DNA of 11,866 nt from positions 1-11,866 of the forward strand of contig JAKPQU010000111.1 in assembly GCA_029555925.1 (NCBI GenBank), written 5' to 3'. Position 1 is the first letter of the stretch, and each line of letters starts with the position of its first letter. The position numbers and the translations under genes were made by a program. The notes under the pieces are model-generated. The model did no database searches and was not told the DNA's origin. It worked only from the letters and a program-made list of their open reading frames with translations. Shown piece after piece: positions 1-6,840 of the stretch. The DNA comes from Bacillota bacterium (GTDB taxonomy: Bacteria > Eremiobacterota > SpSt-956 > JAKJGF01).

Positions 1-68
1 ATTAGAAAAAAAATAAAAAAATGTCAATATAATTAAACAAAAAGATAATAGAAAATTTTCAATTACAA

Positions 69-91
69 AAAGTTAACAAAATTTTAACTTT
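69..91. repeat. AT-rich inverted repeat upstream of paralogue 1
   Basis: AAAGTTAA at 69-76 and TTAACTTT at 84-91 form a perfect 8-base inverted repeat with a 7-base spacer. It lies just upstream of the proposed promoter of the first gene. It could be an operator or a weak hairpin. In such A/T-rich DNA chance is a fair alternative. The rest of 1-133 is A-rich with no coding potential seen. Confidence 0.4.
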
Positions 92-97
92 CTTCTA

Positions 98-126
98 TTT
101 ACTTGCCTCAGGTAACGTGTTATCTT
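98..126 (+). promoter_or_regulatory. Weak sigma70-like promoter for paralogue 1
   Basis: TTTACT (98-103), a 17-base spacer and TATCTT (121-126) each match four of six consensus positions. Transcription would begin about one base before ATG 134, giving a leaderless mRNA, in line with the lack of a Shine-Dalgarno. The match is weak on its own; the second leaderless-type promoter at 5700-5728 makes it somewhat more credible. Confidence 0.3.
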
Positions 127-133
127 AGTATTG

Positions 134-2194
134 ATGAATATCAATAAATGTAACTATAAACCAGTTGAATATACAATTCCTAAAAAGTCCGGAGAAACAG
201 GGGAAAAAGATTGCGGCGATTCCTTCTCTCCTTCTTCTCCCGAGAAGGAATGGACTTTTCTTGTATTTCTGGATGCAACAAAAAATCACGATAAAATAGC
301 CCTGTATAAATTAAAAGATCTCGAAAAAACCGGTTCTGACGAGAATGTAAATATAGTGGCAGAAGTAACCAGAAGCAAGCACTTCATGGACAGAATAACA
401 AAAGACTGGCAGGGCACAAAGAGATTTTATGTTACAAAGGGAGAAAAAGATAAAAATATAAGGCAACTGGCCCATCTTTATTTACCCGGCCATACATATG
501 GCGTAACTTCTCCGGAAGTGGAAAAAATGGATTTTCAGGCCCCCGGTGACAATCAGACCCTCGAACAATTTCTGAAATGGGGCATGGAGAAATATCCTGC
601 CAGACACTATGGTGTTCTTATCTCTTCCAACGGTTCAGGTATAGAGGGAATAATGGGTGATGAGAACAACAGAGTAACCCTCCCGGAACTGGGTGAAATA
701 TCAAAAAACATAGAAGCTTCCACAGGGAAAAAGATAGACCTTATGTTACTCGATGAAAGTAATTCCGCCAACCTGGAAGTAGCAACAGAACTTTCCGGCC
801 ATGTAGATTATATGATTGGTTCCGAAGGAGAACTGAAAGGTGCCAAAATACCTTTCGGGAAAGCTATTAAAACAATAAAAGAAGGTATAAAAGAAGAAGG
901 CACTATAACTCCTCAGGAAGCAGCATTGTCATTTATTTATGAAAGCGGAAGACGCAAATATGCTTCTGTAAATACTCCTTCAGTTTCTGCCATAGATCTG
1001 AATAAAACAGATAATATCAATAAAATACTCGCTCCTCTGACAGAAGCTCTAAAAAATCATCCCGATAAAAAATTGCTCAAAAACCTGGTTAAAAAAAGCC
1101 AGCAGTTCTATAACAGTAAAGGTAAAAAAGAATTTCTGGATCTCAGGGATTTTGCAAAGGTAATTGCCGGTGAGATGAAAGACTCAGATCCTCATCTTGC
1201 AGAACTGGCGAAAAAACTGGATAAAGAACTGGGTGAAATGGTTCTGGGAAATTTCTACGAAGGTGAAACATTTCAGAATTCAGGTGGAGTTGCCATATTT
1301 GCCCCTTCAACCAGAGATGAAAGAACGGAGAAAATTTCCAGAAAAATCTATCCTGAACTGGAATTGAACAAAGAAACAGGCTGGAATGATTTTATAAACA
1401 AAATAGCAACAGACAATCATTTAAAAAAGTTTCTTGCTTCCATAGGAGTCGGCGAAAAAGAACTGAAGGTTCTGGACAAATTCTTCACCCTTACAAGACA
1501 GGTCTTTAATGTAGGAGTAAGTATCGGCAGCATAGGACTCGCTCTGACATGTCTTGATAATGTGGTAAACGGACAGTTAGCAGGCCCTGTAGGGACAGCA
1601 GTGGCTCTCGGCCTTGGGGGCACTGAAATTTCTTACGGAATAAAAAATACCTATTTATACGCTACAAATGAAGAAATAAAAGACAGGAAACAGGTTTTAG
1701 ACCCCCTGTTCTATACAATGGAAGGTGTTGCAATTACATCCACCATGTCTTTACCTGCAAAGATCCTCGGTACGATGGGCAAGCAAATTGTACAGGGTAT
1801 AGGAGCAATGGGAGGAGCATACCATGCCGTTACGGGAGCGTATAAAGTTTTTTCGGCTTTAAGTGATGATAAATTAATTAATAAAAAAGAAAAAGTAATA
1901 GACAACACCCTCGACAGCATGAGAGGCATCGCCGTAGTTGCAGTAACCATGGGAATCATACTGGGAGCCGGGGCAGCCTTTACAACACCGGCAGGTATTG
2001 TTGCCGGTGCCATACCCGTAGCAAGAGCAATTTACAACATACTCAGTAACATAAAAGATCTTAAAGCAGAAGATGTGGATATGAAAAGTTTCAGGGAAAA
2101 ACTGGCAGAGATACAGAACATGTCAGGTGCCAGACCGAAGCATTACATATCTCCTACAATAAAGGGTATTATTGAAGGTGCGGGAGCAATATAA
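134..2194 (+). CDS. Clostripain-fold (C11) pseudoprotease with glycine-rich hydrophobic C-terminal region, paralogue 1
   Basis: Seen: after a polar ~38-residue N-terminus, residues 39-430 follow the C11 clostripain family order: the EWTFLVFL strand, TKRFYV, LEQFLKWG followed by KYPARHYGVL, a DLMLLDES segment, GSEGELKG, DLRDF, GGVAIFAP and a Y-L-x(6)-TGWNDF end. The catalytic positions are changed. The family has HG after the YPA strand; here it is N166-G167. The family has D-A-C-L-M; here it is D207-E208-S209-N-S. Proteolysis by the usual Cys/His dyad is therefore unlikely. Residues ~454-649 hold three similar units, each of two hydrophobic Gly/Ala-rich helices ending in an aromatic and charged stretch. 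There is no signal peptide, so a cytoplasmic or membrane-associated protein is inferred. ATG at 134 is preferred over the adjacent TTG at 131. No Shine-Dalgarno is visible. It is followed by a paralogue of the same architecture. The C11 fold is confident; the cellular role is unknown. Confidence 0.85.
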   Translation: MNINKCNYKPVEYTIPKKSGETGEKDCGDSFSPSSPEKEWTFLVFLDATKNHDKIALYKLKDLEKTGSDENVNIVAEVTRSKHFMDRITKDWQGTKRFYVTKGEKDKNIRQLAHLYLPGHTYGVTSPEVEKMDFQAPGDNQTLEQFLKWGMEKYPARHYGVLISSNGSGIEGIMGDENNRVTLPELGEISKNIEASTGKKIDLMLLDESNSANLEVATELSGHVDYMIGSEGELKGAKIPFGKAIKTIKEGIKEEGTITPQEAALSFIYESGRRKYASVNTPSVSAIDLNKTDNINKILAPLTEALKNHPDKKLLKNLVKKSQQFYNSKGKKEFLDLRDFAKVIAGEMKDSDPHLAELAKKLDKELGEMVLGNFYEGETFQNSGGVAIFAPSTRDERTEKISRKIYPELELNKETGWNDFINKIATDNHLKKFLASIGVGEKELKVLDKFFTLTRQVFNVGVSIGSIGLALTCLDNVVNGQLAGPVGTAVALGLGGTEISYGIKNTYLYATNEEIKDRKQVLDPLFYTMEGVAITSTMSLPAKILGTMGKQIVQGIGAMGGAYHAVTGAYKVFSALSDDKLINKKEKVIDNTLDSMRGIAVVAVTMGIILGAGAAFTTPAGIVAGAIPVARAIYNILSNIKDLKAEDVDMKSFREKLAEIQNMSGARPKHYISPTIKGIIEGAGAI

Positions 2195-2196
2195 TC

Positions 2197-2224
2197 GTGA
2201 TGCGTGACGCGTGACGCGTGACGC
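2197..2224 (+). repeat. Four-unit GTGACGC heptamer array after paralogue 1
   Basis: Units are GTGATGC followed by three GTGACGC, then GAGGG. The array begins two bases after the TAA stop of paralogue 1 and reads in the sense orientation of that gene, so it contains TGA in all three frames. Confidence 0.9.
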
Positions 2225-2269
2225 GAGGGTAATGACCATTCTGATAGTGTGACAGAGTTATTTTGTATC

Positions 2270-2283
2270 GTGCCCCGTGACGC
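2270..2283 (+). repeat. Two-unit GTGACGC-type repeat
   Basis: A degenerate GTGCCCC unit followed by GTGACGC and then GAGG, the same ending as the four-unit arrays. It lies mid-way between the two paralogues and looks like a truncated copy. Confidence 0.65.
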
Positions 2284-2308
2284 GAGGATTTTGAACAGCC
2301 CCATAGTC

Positions 2309-2329
2309 GTGAAAAGTGAAGAGTGAAAT
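2309..2329 (+). repeat. Three-unit GTGAAAA-type heptamer array before paralogue 2
   Basis: GTGAAAA, GTGAAGA and GTGAAAT run up to one base before the A of ATG 2331. A 23-base stretch starting AGTCGTGAAAAG (2305-2327) is identical to 9207-9229, so the two copies share ancestry. The repeat also creates an alternative GTG start at 2316, which is probably spurious, and a purine-rich tract where a ribosome-binding site would sit. Confidence 0.8.
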
Positions 2330-2330
2330 A

Positions 2331-4385
2331 ATGGAAATAAAAAATACACCTTATATATATAGAAAATCTTCGGGATATAAAAAACCTCCTGAAACAGAGA
2401 GAGAGAAAGATAGTTTTACTTCTTCGGAACCTCAGGAAAAGGAATGGACTTTTCTTGTATATCTGAATGGAAGAGGAAAAAATGACAAACTTGCCTTTTA
2501 TAAATTAAAAGATCTGGAACAAACCGGTTCGGATGAACATATAAATATAGTTGCAGAAGTAACGAGAGACAGACATTTTATCGACAGACTGACAGGAGAC
2601 TGGGAAGGAACAAAAAGGTATTACGTAACTCCCAATAAACATAGAAAAACAAATCAGGTAGCCCATCTATTTGTGCCATTTCATACGAAAACCATTAAAT
2701 CTCCTGCTATAGAAGAAATGCCAGCCCGAGACGAAACTGTCCCTGAAAGTCTTAAAGATTTCCTGAAATGGGGTATGAAAAATTACCCTGCAAAACATTA
2801 TGCCGTTATAGTATCTTCTTCAGGTGAAAATCTGGATGGTATAATGAAATATAAAAATGAAAAGCTTACTATTCCTGAATTTGGAGAATCACTGAGAGAA
2901 GTAGAGAAAGAAACAGACAAACATATAGAGCTTATGGTTCTGGAAGGCGGGAATTCGGCAGCTATGGAGGTTGCTTCCGAGATATCGGATTCTGTCCATT
3001 ATCTTGTAGCTTCAGAAGGAAGGCTTAAAGGTACAAAAATACCTTTCAAGAAAAGTATTGACACGGTAAAACAGGGAATTAAAGAGAAGGGAACTGTTAC
3101 GGCAGAACAGGCAGGTAAAGCTTTTATCTATGAAAGCGGGAACCAGAAAATATCCTCCATTGCAACTCCCACCATGTCTCTTCTGGATCTGAGTAAAACA
3201 GAAGAAGTAAACAAAATGCTATCTGAATTCTCTGCAGCACTGAAAGATTACCCCGATAAAGGACTCCTCAGAAGACTGGTAAAGTTAAGTCAACAGTTTC
3301 AGGGAAAAGGCAAGAAGGATTTTGTAGACCTCAGGGATTTTGCGCAATATGTAATAAGAGCCACTGAACAAACAGAACCTTCACTGGCGGAAAAAGCCAG
3401 AAAACTGGATGAATCTCTGGAGGAAATGGTAAAAGCCAATTTCTATGTAGGTCAGGATGTGGATAAAGCAAAAGGTATAGGCATTTATGCACCGGTAAAG
3501 AAACTTTCCGTATCCAGACATATCCTTGATGACGTATATCCTGAACTGAAACTGGCAAAAGAGACGGAATGGCTTGCCTTTATACAGGATCTTGCAAAAG
3601 ACAAAAGACTTTATGCTTTTCTCAAATCCCGTGGTGTAAGCCATGAAGACATAGATCACCTTGATAAATGCTGGTATAACATCTGTGAAATCACAAAAAA
3701 TGCTGTAGGAATAGGAAGTATAGGTGCTGCAATTACGGTCTTTAAATCTCTTATGAACGGAACCCTTGCAGGGGCTCCGGGTCTTGCTATAGGAGTGGGT
3801 ATGGGCCTTATTCAAACAGCTTATGGAGTAAAAGAAGCCTACTACAAACTCTCTGATGAGGAACTTGAAAAAAAGCTCCCTGCAGCAGAACCTATTTATA
3901 AGGCAACACAGGGTGCTGTCATTACATCTGTTCTTGCCCTTCCCGGGAATGTGATAGACAAAGCAGGAGAAGGTATTATAACAGGCATTGCAGCTCTCGG
4001 AGGAATATTTCAGGCTTTTAAAAATGGCTACGAAATCTATGATGCAGCAAAAGATAAAAACCTTATTAACAAGGGGACAAAGATTACAGAAGAAGTGCTT
4101 GATGCGGTAAAAGGTCTTGCAGTAATTGCCGTGACCATGGGAATAGTCTTCGGAGCAGCAGCGGGAATTACGACAGTGGCAGGTCTTGTGGCAGCAGGCA
4201 TACCTGTGGCGAAGAAAATATTCAGTGCTCTTGTCACTTTGAAATATATAAGAGATGATGAGAAAATAGACCCTCATACTTTTGATGAAAAGATGGAAAA
4301 AATCTTCAACCTTTCTACAGACAGTCCCAGATATTACATACCTCCCATTGTGAAAAATATAGAAGACAAAACAGGGATTATTTAA
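2331..4385 (+). CDS. Clostripain-fold (C11) pseudoprotease with glycine-rich hydrophobic C-terminal region, paralogue 2
   Basis: This is a tandem paralogue of the preceding gene, about half identical by eye and with the same architecture end to end. Seen: EKEWTFLVYL near residue 37, TKRYYV, LKDFLKWG, KNYPAKHYAVIV, DLRDF and GIGIYAP mark the C11 fold. Where the family has catalytic HG there is S164-G165, and where it has D-A-C there is E205-G206-G207. The dyad is thus lost here too, with residues different from paralogue 1. Residues ~448-645 repeat the three hydrophobic Gly/Ala-rich helical pairs. No signal peptide is seen. A GTG at 2316 would add five residues, but that segment is the GTGAAGA repeat, so ATG at 2331 is preferred; the purine-rich repeat GAAGAGTGAA may act as a weak ribosome-binding site. 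The gene ends 6 bases from the convergent transporter gene. Likely co-transcribed with paralogue 1. Function unknown; a scaffold, sensor or membrane-active role is conjecture. Confidence 0.85.
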   Translation: MEIKNTPYIYRKSSGYKKPPETEREKDSFTSSEPQEKEWTFLVYLNGRGKNDKLAFYKLKDLEQTGSDEHINIVAEVTRDRHFIDRLTGDWEGTKRYYVTPNKHRKTNQVAHLFVPFHTKTIKSPAIEEMPARDETVPESLKDFLKWGMKNYPAKHYAVIVSSSGENLDGIMKYKNEKLTIPEFGESLREVEKETDKHIELMVLEGGNSAAMEVASEISDSVHYLVASEGRLKGTKIPFKKSIDTVKQGIKEKGTVTAEQAGKAFIYESGNQKISSIATPTMSLLDLSKTEEVNKMLSEFSAALKDYPDKGLLRRLVKLSQQFQGKGKKDFVDLRDFAQYVIRATEQTEPSLAEKARKLDESLEEMVKANFYVGQDVDKAKGIGIYAPVKKLSVSRHILDDVYPELKLAKETEWLAFIQDLAKDKRLYAFLKSRGVSHEDIDHLDKCWYNICEITKNAVGIGSIGAAITVFKSLMNGTLAGAPGLAIGVGMGLIQTAYGVKEAYYKLSDEELEKKLPAAEPIYKATQGAVITSVLALPGNVIDKAGEGIITGIAALGGIFQAFKNGYEIYDAAKDKNLINKGTKITEEVLDAVKGLAVIAVTMGIVFGAAAGITTVAGLVAAGIPVAKKIFSALVTLKYIRDDEKIDPHTFDEKMEKIFNLSTDSPRYYIPPIVKNIEDKTGII

Positions 4386-4391
4386 AGTTTA

Positions 4392-5690
4392 TCATTTCAA
4401 TTTTTTGGTGAGAATTTCAGAATGGTACGTTTTCCCGGCATCCTCTTCCTTCTTAATCAACCCTTCGTAATGCCTGGCAAGAGCAATGGCAGGTATAAAT
4501 CTGAGGAGTGTTATAAAAAGATTAAGAAAAGCTATGTAATGAAAAGGTAAAGCCGTTATTATGAGGAACAGGCTTGTAAGGCCATCGCCGAGGCGGTAGA
4601 CGAATGTTTCCACTATGGCCTTTCCCTGATATTTAAAATCCCTGTCAGTAGGTATATAAAGTATTTCCCTTGAAGCCCTGTTGAAGGAATATTCTGTGCT
4701 GTAATTGCAGACATGGTAAATACTTCCGAAGGTAAGACCTGTGGAACATATCAAGGAAAAGGAACCTGCAAGATTGACGACAGGTGCTATTAATATAGTA
4801 GGGAGGATACCTGAATATTTTACGGCATTATGAACACAGAAGAGCTGAAAAAACAATCCGAGGCCGTTAATCCATAGATTCATATCTGCCCAGAATTCTG
4901 TCCTTAACGCTTTATCGGTAATACTGTATTTTACTATGGCATTCATCTGGTTATAAAGTAATGTTGTCCCTGAAGTCATAAGAAAAGCCGCCAGAATCAT
5001 CCATTGAAGATATCCTGACTGAAAAACCAGAGAAAAACCACTCTTCCCTTTCTCATGAACCGATGTTTTTTCCTTTTTCTTCATATTCTTATCCCTGAGA
5101 GGAAGGAGTAAATACATGAAAGCTATGGTAATCATAAGAAGAAAGGCAGATAAAAAAAGAAGATTTTCCACTTCTATCCTGGTAGAAAGACTTGCAGTAA
5201 GATAACTTCCTGCAAGTCCTCCGATAGTCCCTCCTGCAGTTATCTTACCGAAATAAGCCTTTGCTTCATTGCTGTTAAATATATCGTTTACAAAAGACCA
5301 GAACATGGTTACGGTAAAAACATTATAAATCCCTACAAAAAAATAATATATTATTATCCATATATACCGTCCCGGCTGTATTCCGAGAAAAGGTATATTT
5401 ACCTGAGGCCATGACATCCTCAATATAAAGGCAAACCCTAAAAGACATAAAGAAAAAAATACTGTTACAACCTTGATTAAACCTTCCGGATTTTGAATAC
5501 ATGCCAGTCTGTCATAAATAAAATTAAAAAATATTATAAATACCATAACCCCAATACCGAGATAGGGCACCCATTCATGAGGCAGTTCATTTGTAAGGGC
5601 TTCTCTCAGAGGTTTAACAATATAATAACCTGTCATTAAAGTAAATAACCACAGGAAAGATAACAGAGCAAGTTTATGTTCTCTTTTCAT
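4392..5690 (-). CDS. NTP/NDP-exchange (TLC)-like MFS transporter
   Basis: Seen: 432 residues, mostly hydrophobic, with about 12 likely membrane helices and a charged loop at ~199-217 (KNMKKKEK) splitting two halves. The motifs fit the bacterial carrier family related to ADP/ATP translocases of the TLC type: Y23-I-V-K-P-L-R-E-A near helix 1, FWSFVNDIF with EAKAYFGKITAGGTIGG at ~130-158, and a late YSFNRASREILY segment followed by GKAIVETFVYRLGD (~334-369). Family knowledge: TLC proteins of obligate intracellular bacteria exchange ATP for ADP, but many free-living bacteria carry this related branch with no proven substrate, so nucleotide transport is not established here. Inner membrane location. 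A good sigma70-like promoter lies so close to the ATG that the mRNA may be leaderless, in line with the absence of a Shine-Dalgarno. It is divergent from nadK. Confidence 0.8.
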   Translation of the reverse strand: MKREHKLALLSFLWLFTLMTGYYIVKPLREALTNELPHEWVPYLGIGVMVFIIFFNFIYDRLACIQNPEGLIKVVTVFFSLCLLGFAFILRMSWPQVNIPFLGIQPGRYIWIIIYYFFVGIYNVFTVTMFWSFVNDIFNSNEAKAYFGKITAGGTIGGLAGSYLTASLSTRIEVENLLFLSAFLLMITIAFMYLLLPLRDKNMKKKEKTSVHEKGKSGFSLVFQSGYLQWMILAAFLMTSGTTLLYNQMNAIVKYSITDKALRTEFWADMNLWINGLGLFFQLFCVHNAVKYSGILPTILIAPVVNLAGSFSLICSTGLTFGSIYHVCNYSTEYSFNRASREILYIPTDRDFKYQGKAIVETFVYRLGDGLTSLFLIITALPFHYIAFLNLFITLLRFIPAIALARHYEGLIKKEEDAGKTYHSEILTKKLK

Positions 5691-5699
5691 AACCAGGAT

Positions 5700-5728
5700 A
5701 GAATAGCATTCATTGCATATTTTTGCAA
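5700..5728 (-). promoter_or_regulatory. Sigma70-like promoter of the TLC-like transporter, leaderless geometry
   Basis: On the minus strand TTGCAA (5728-5723), a 17-base spacer and TATTCT (5705-5700) form a good promoter. Only nine bases separate the -10 box from the ATG at 5690, so transcription should start within a few bases of the start codon. No Shine-Dalgarno is present, as expected for a leaderless transcript. Confidence 0.55.
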
Positions 5729-5761
5729 CTATAAATAACAGTATTTATTATTCAGAGTATT

Positions 5762-5770
5762 TGTGATAAT
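5762..5770 (+). promoter_or_regulatory. Extended -10 element upstream of nadK
   Basis: TGTGATAAT fits an extended -10 (TGn plus GATAAT, five of six). No good -35 is seen at 15-18 bases upstream. A start near 5777 would place the following heptamer array at the very 5' end of the nadK mRNA. Confidence 0.35.
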
Positions 5771-5776
5771 ATATTC

Positions 5777-5804
5777 GTAACGCGTGACGCGTGACGCGTG
5801 ACGC
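5777..5804 (+). repeat. Four-unit GTGACGC heptamer array before nadK
   Basis: GTAACGC followed by three GTGACGC and then GAGATGG. Same length, order and ending as the array at 2197-2224. It sits between the divergent transporter and nadK genes, in the likely nadK leader. Confidence 0.9.
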
Positions 5805-5842
5805 GAGATGGTAAGCCTGACTGAAGAGAGGAACTGTTTTAA

Positions 5843-6706
5843 ATGAAATCTGTCGGTTTATTTCTGGATGACCAGAAACAGGAAGCAATTGACACAGGGA
5901 AAAATTTAATTACCTGGTTTAAAGAAAAAAATCTTTCTGTCCTTACAACAAAAAGTCTTGCCAAAAAACTCGGTACAGAAGAAATAGGATTTGAAAAAGA
6001 AGAACTTCTGAATAAGATAGACTGGGCTGTAACACTCGGAGGTGACGGAACATTTTTAAGATGGGCTCACTGGGTTTCGGCAAAATCCATTCCCCTTCTG
6101 GGTATAAATCTCGGAACTCTGGGATTTCTTACAGAGGTTAAATTATCCAACATGTATGAAGATATAAATAAAGTCCTTGATGGAAAATTTGAGATAGAAA
6201 AAAGAATGATGCTTGAAGTTACCGTTACGGTTGACGGGGAAAAGGTTTTTCATGATATAATACTGAATGATGCTGTATTTTACAGAGCCCACCATTCACG
6301 TTCGGTAAAAATCTGCGTAAAGGTAAGTGAAAAATTTAAACTAACTTATTTCGGTGACGGAGTGATTATAGGAACTCCCACAGGCTCTACGGCATATTCT
6401 CTCTCTGCAGGAGGGCCTATCGTTAATCCCACTGTTGAAACAATCCTTGTAACTCCGATATGCTCTCATTCTCTATATCATAAACCCCTTCTCGTTCCGC
6501 CCCATGACAGTATATGGCTCAGTAATGCAGAACCAAGAAGGGATATAAGAATATCCCTTGACGGCCAGAAGGTATGGGAAATGGGTGATAACGATATAGT
6601 ACAGATAAAGAGAGCAAAGGAGAGAACACATTTTATTAAAATAGGAACAGACTATTATCAACTGCTCAATGAAAAACTTCAATGGGGCGGCGTTTTATGT
6701 CAGTGA
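5843..6706 (+). CDS. nadK: NAD kinase
   Basis: Phosphorylates NAD to NADP using ATP or polyphosphate; cytoplasmic. Seen: 287 residues, the usual bacterial length. GGDGT at 66-70 with the catalytic-loop Asp, GINLGTLGFLTE at 87-98, LND at 141-143, and the GDGVIIGTPTGSTAYSLSAG block from 171 are the diagnostic NAD kinase signatures, all intact. The HKPLLVPP and ISLDGQ strands follow. The start is ATG at 5843, with purine-rich GAGAGG (5826-5831) as a ribosome-binding site at slightly long spacing. The stop codon TGA (6704-6706) lies inside the first unit of a GTGAAAA heptamer array, so the repeat supplies the stop. First gene of a four-gene plus-strand run and divergent from the transporter. It is a housekeeping enzyme with no obvious link to its neighbours. 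Confidence 0.96.
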   Translation: MKSVGLFLDDQKQEAIDTGKNLITWFKEKNLSVLTTKSLAKKLGTEEIGFEKEELLNKIDWAVTLGGDGTFLRWAHWVSAKSIPLLGINLGTLGFLTEVKLSNMYEDINKVLDGKFEIEKRMMLEVTVTVDGEKVFHDIILNDAVFYRAHHSRSVKICVKVSEKFKLTYFGDGVIIGTPTGSTAYSLSAGGPIVNPTVETILVTPICSHSLYHKPLLVPPHDSIWLSNAEPRRDIRISLDGQKVWEMGDNDIVQIKRAKERTHFIKIGTDYYQLLNEKLQWGGVLCQ

Positions 6707-6723
6707 AAAGTGAAAAGTGAGCA
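6703..6723 (+). repeat. Three-unit GTGAAAA-type array containing the nadK stop codon
   Basis: GTGAAAA, GTGAAAA and GTGAGCA. The TGA of the first unit (6704-6706) is the stop codon of nadK, preceded by CAG. Confidence 0.85.
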
Positions 6724-6724
6724 G

Positions 6725-6746
6725 GGGCGAACCACTGTGTTTGCCC
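6725..6746. repeat. Hairpin-forming inverted repeat between nadK and the M28 gene
   Basis: GGGCGAAC (6725-6732) pairs with GTTTGCCC (6739-6746) across a six-base loop, with one G-T pair. It is GC-rich and stands out from its surroundings. No T-run follows, so it is not a standard intrinsic terminator. It may be an RNA hairpin or a remnant of another small repeat. Confidence 0.6.
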
Positions 6747-6763
6747 GGTACCGGTGAAAATAC

Positions 6764-6819
6764 GCATTACGCATCATGCATCACGACCCACCCGTCACGC
6801 ATTACGCGTTACGCGTCAC
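6764..6819 (-). repeat. Reverse-oriented heptamer arrays (3 + 4 units) before the M28 gene
   Basis: Units in reverse orientation (GCGTCAC type): GCATTAC, GCATCAT, GCATCAC at 6764-6784, then CCGTCAC, GCATTAC, GCGTTAC, GCGTCAC at 6792-6819, separated by GACCCAC. On the plus strand this orientation contains few stop codons. It ends seven bases before the ribosome-binding site of the M28 gene. Confidence 0.88.
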
Positions 6820-6825
6820 GATTTT

Positions 6826-6834
6826 AAAGAGGTG
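6826..6834 (+). promoter_or_regulatory. Ribosome-binding site of the M28 peptidase gene
   Basis: AAAGAGGTG six bases before ATG 6841. It is one of two strong Shine-Dalgarno sequences in the window and fixes this start. Confidence 0.8.
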
Positions 6835-6840
6835 TAAATA

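Noticed and set aside
2197..2224. Heptamer arrays as CRISPR repeats or replication iterons.
   Set aside because: Units are 7 bases with no spacers, are spread over all gaps, and no cas or replication initiator gene is present.
2316..2330. GTG start for paralogue 2 at 2316.
   Set aside because: The five codons are the GTGAAGA repeat itself, and paralogue 1 has no equivalent. ATG 2331 is simpler.
3381..4277. A 298-residue minus-strand open frame opposite paralogue 2.
   Set aside because: It lies fully inside a gene with clear homology, its product is Cys/Phe/Tyr-rich without recognisable motifs, and it has no credible start. Antisense shadow.
134..4385. Active clostripain-type proteases or caspase-like defence effectors.
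   Set aside because: Both copies lack His and Cys at the dyad, and no neighbouring gene looks like a defence sensor or reverse transcriptase.
4392..5690. Naming the transporter an ATP/ADP translocase.
   Set aside because: The similarity is to the wider TLC-like group in free-living bacteria; substrate residues could not be verified by eye.
5808..5846. A 12-codon open frame from ATG 5808 whose TGA overlaps the nadK ATG, which could be a coupled leader peptide.
   Set aside because: No ribosome-binding site precedes it; GAG abuts the ATG directly. The overlap may be chance; conservation in relatives would be needed.
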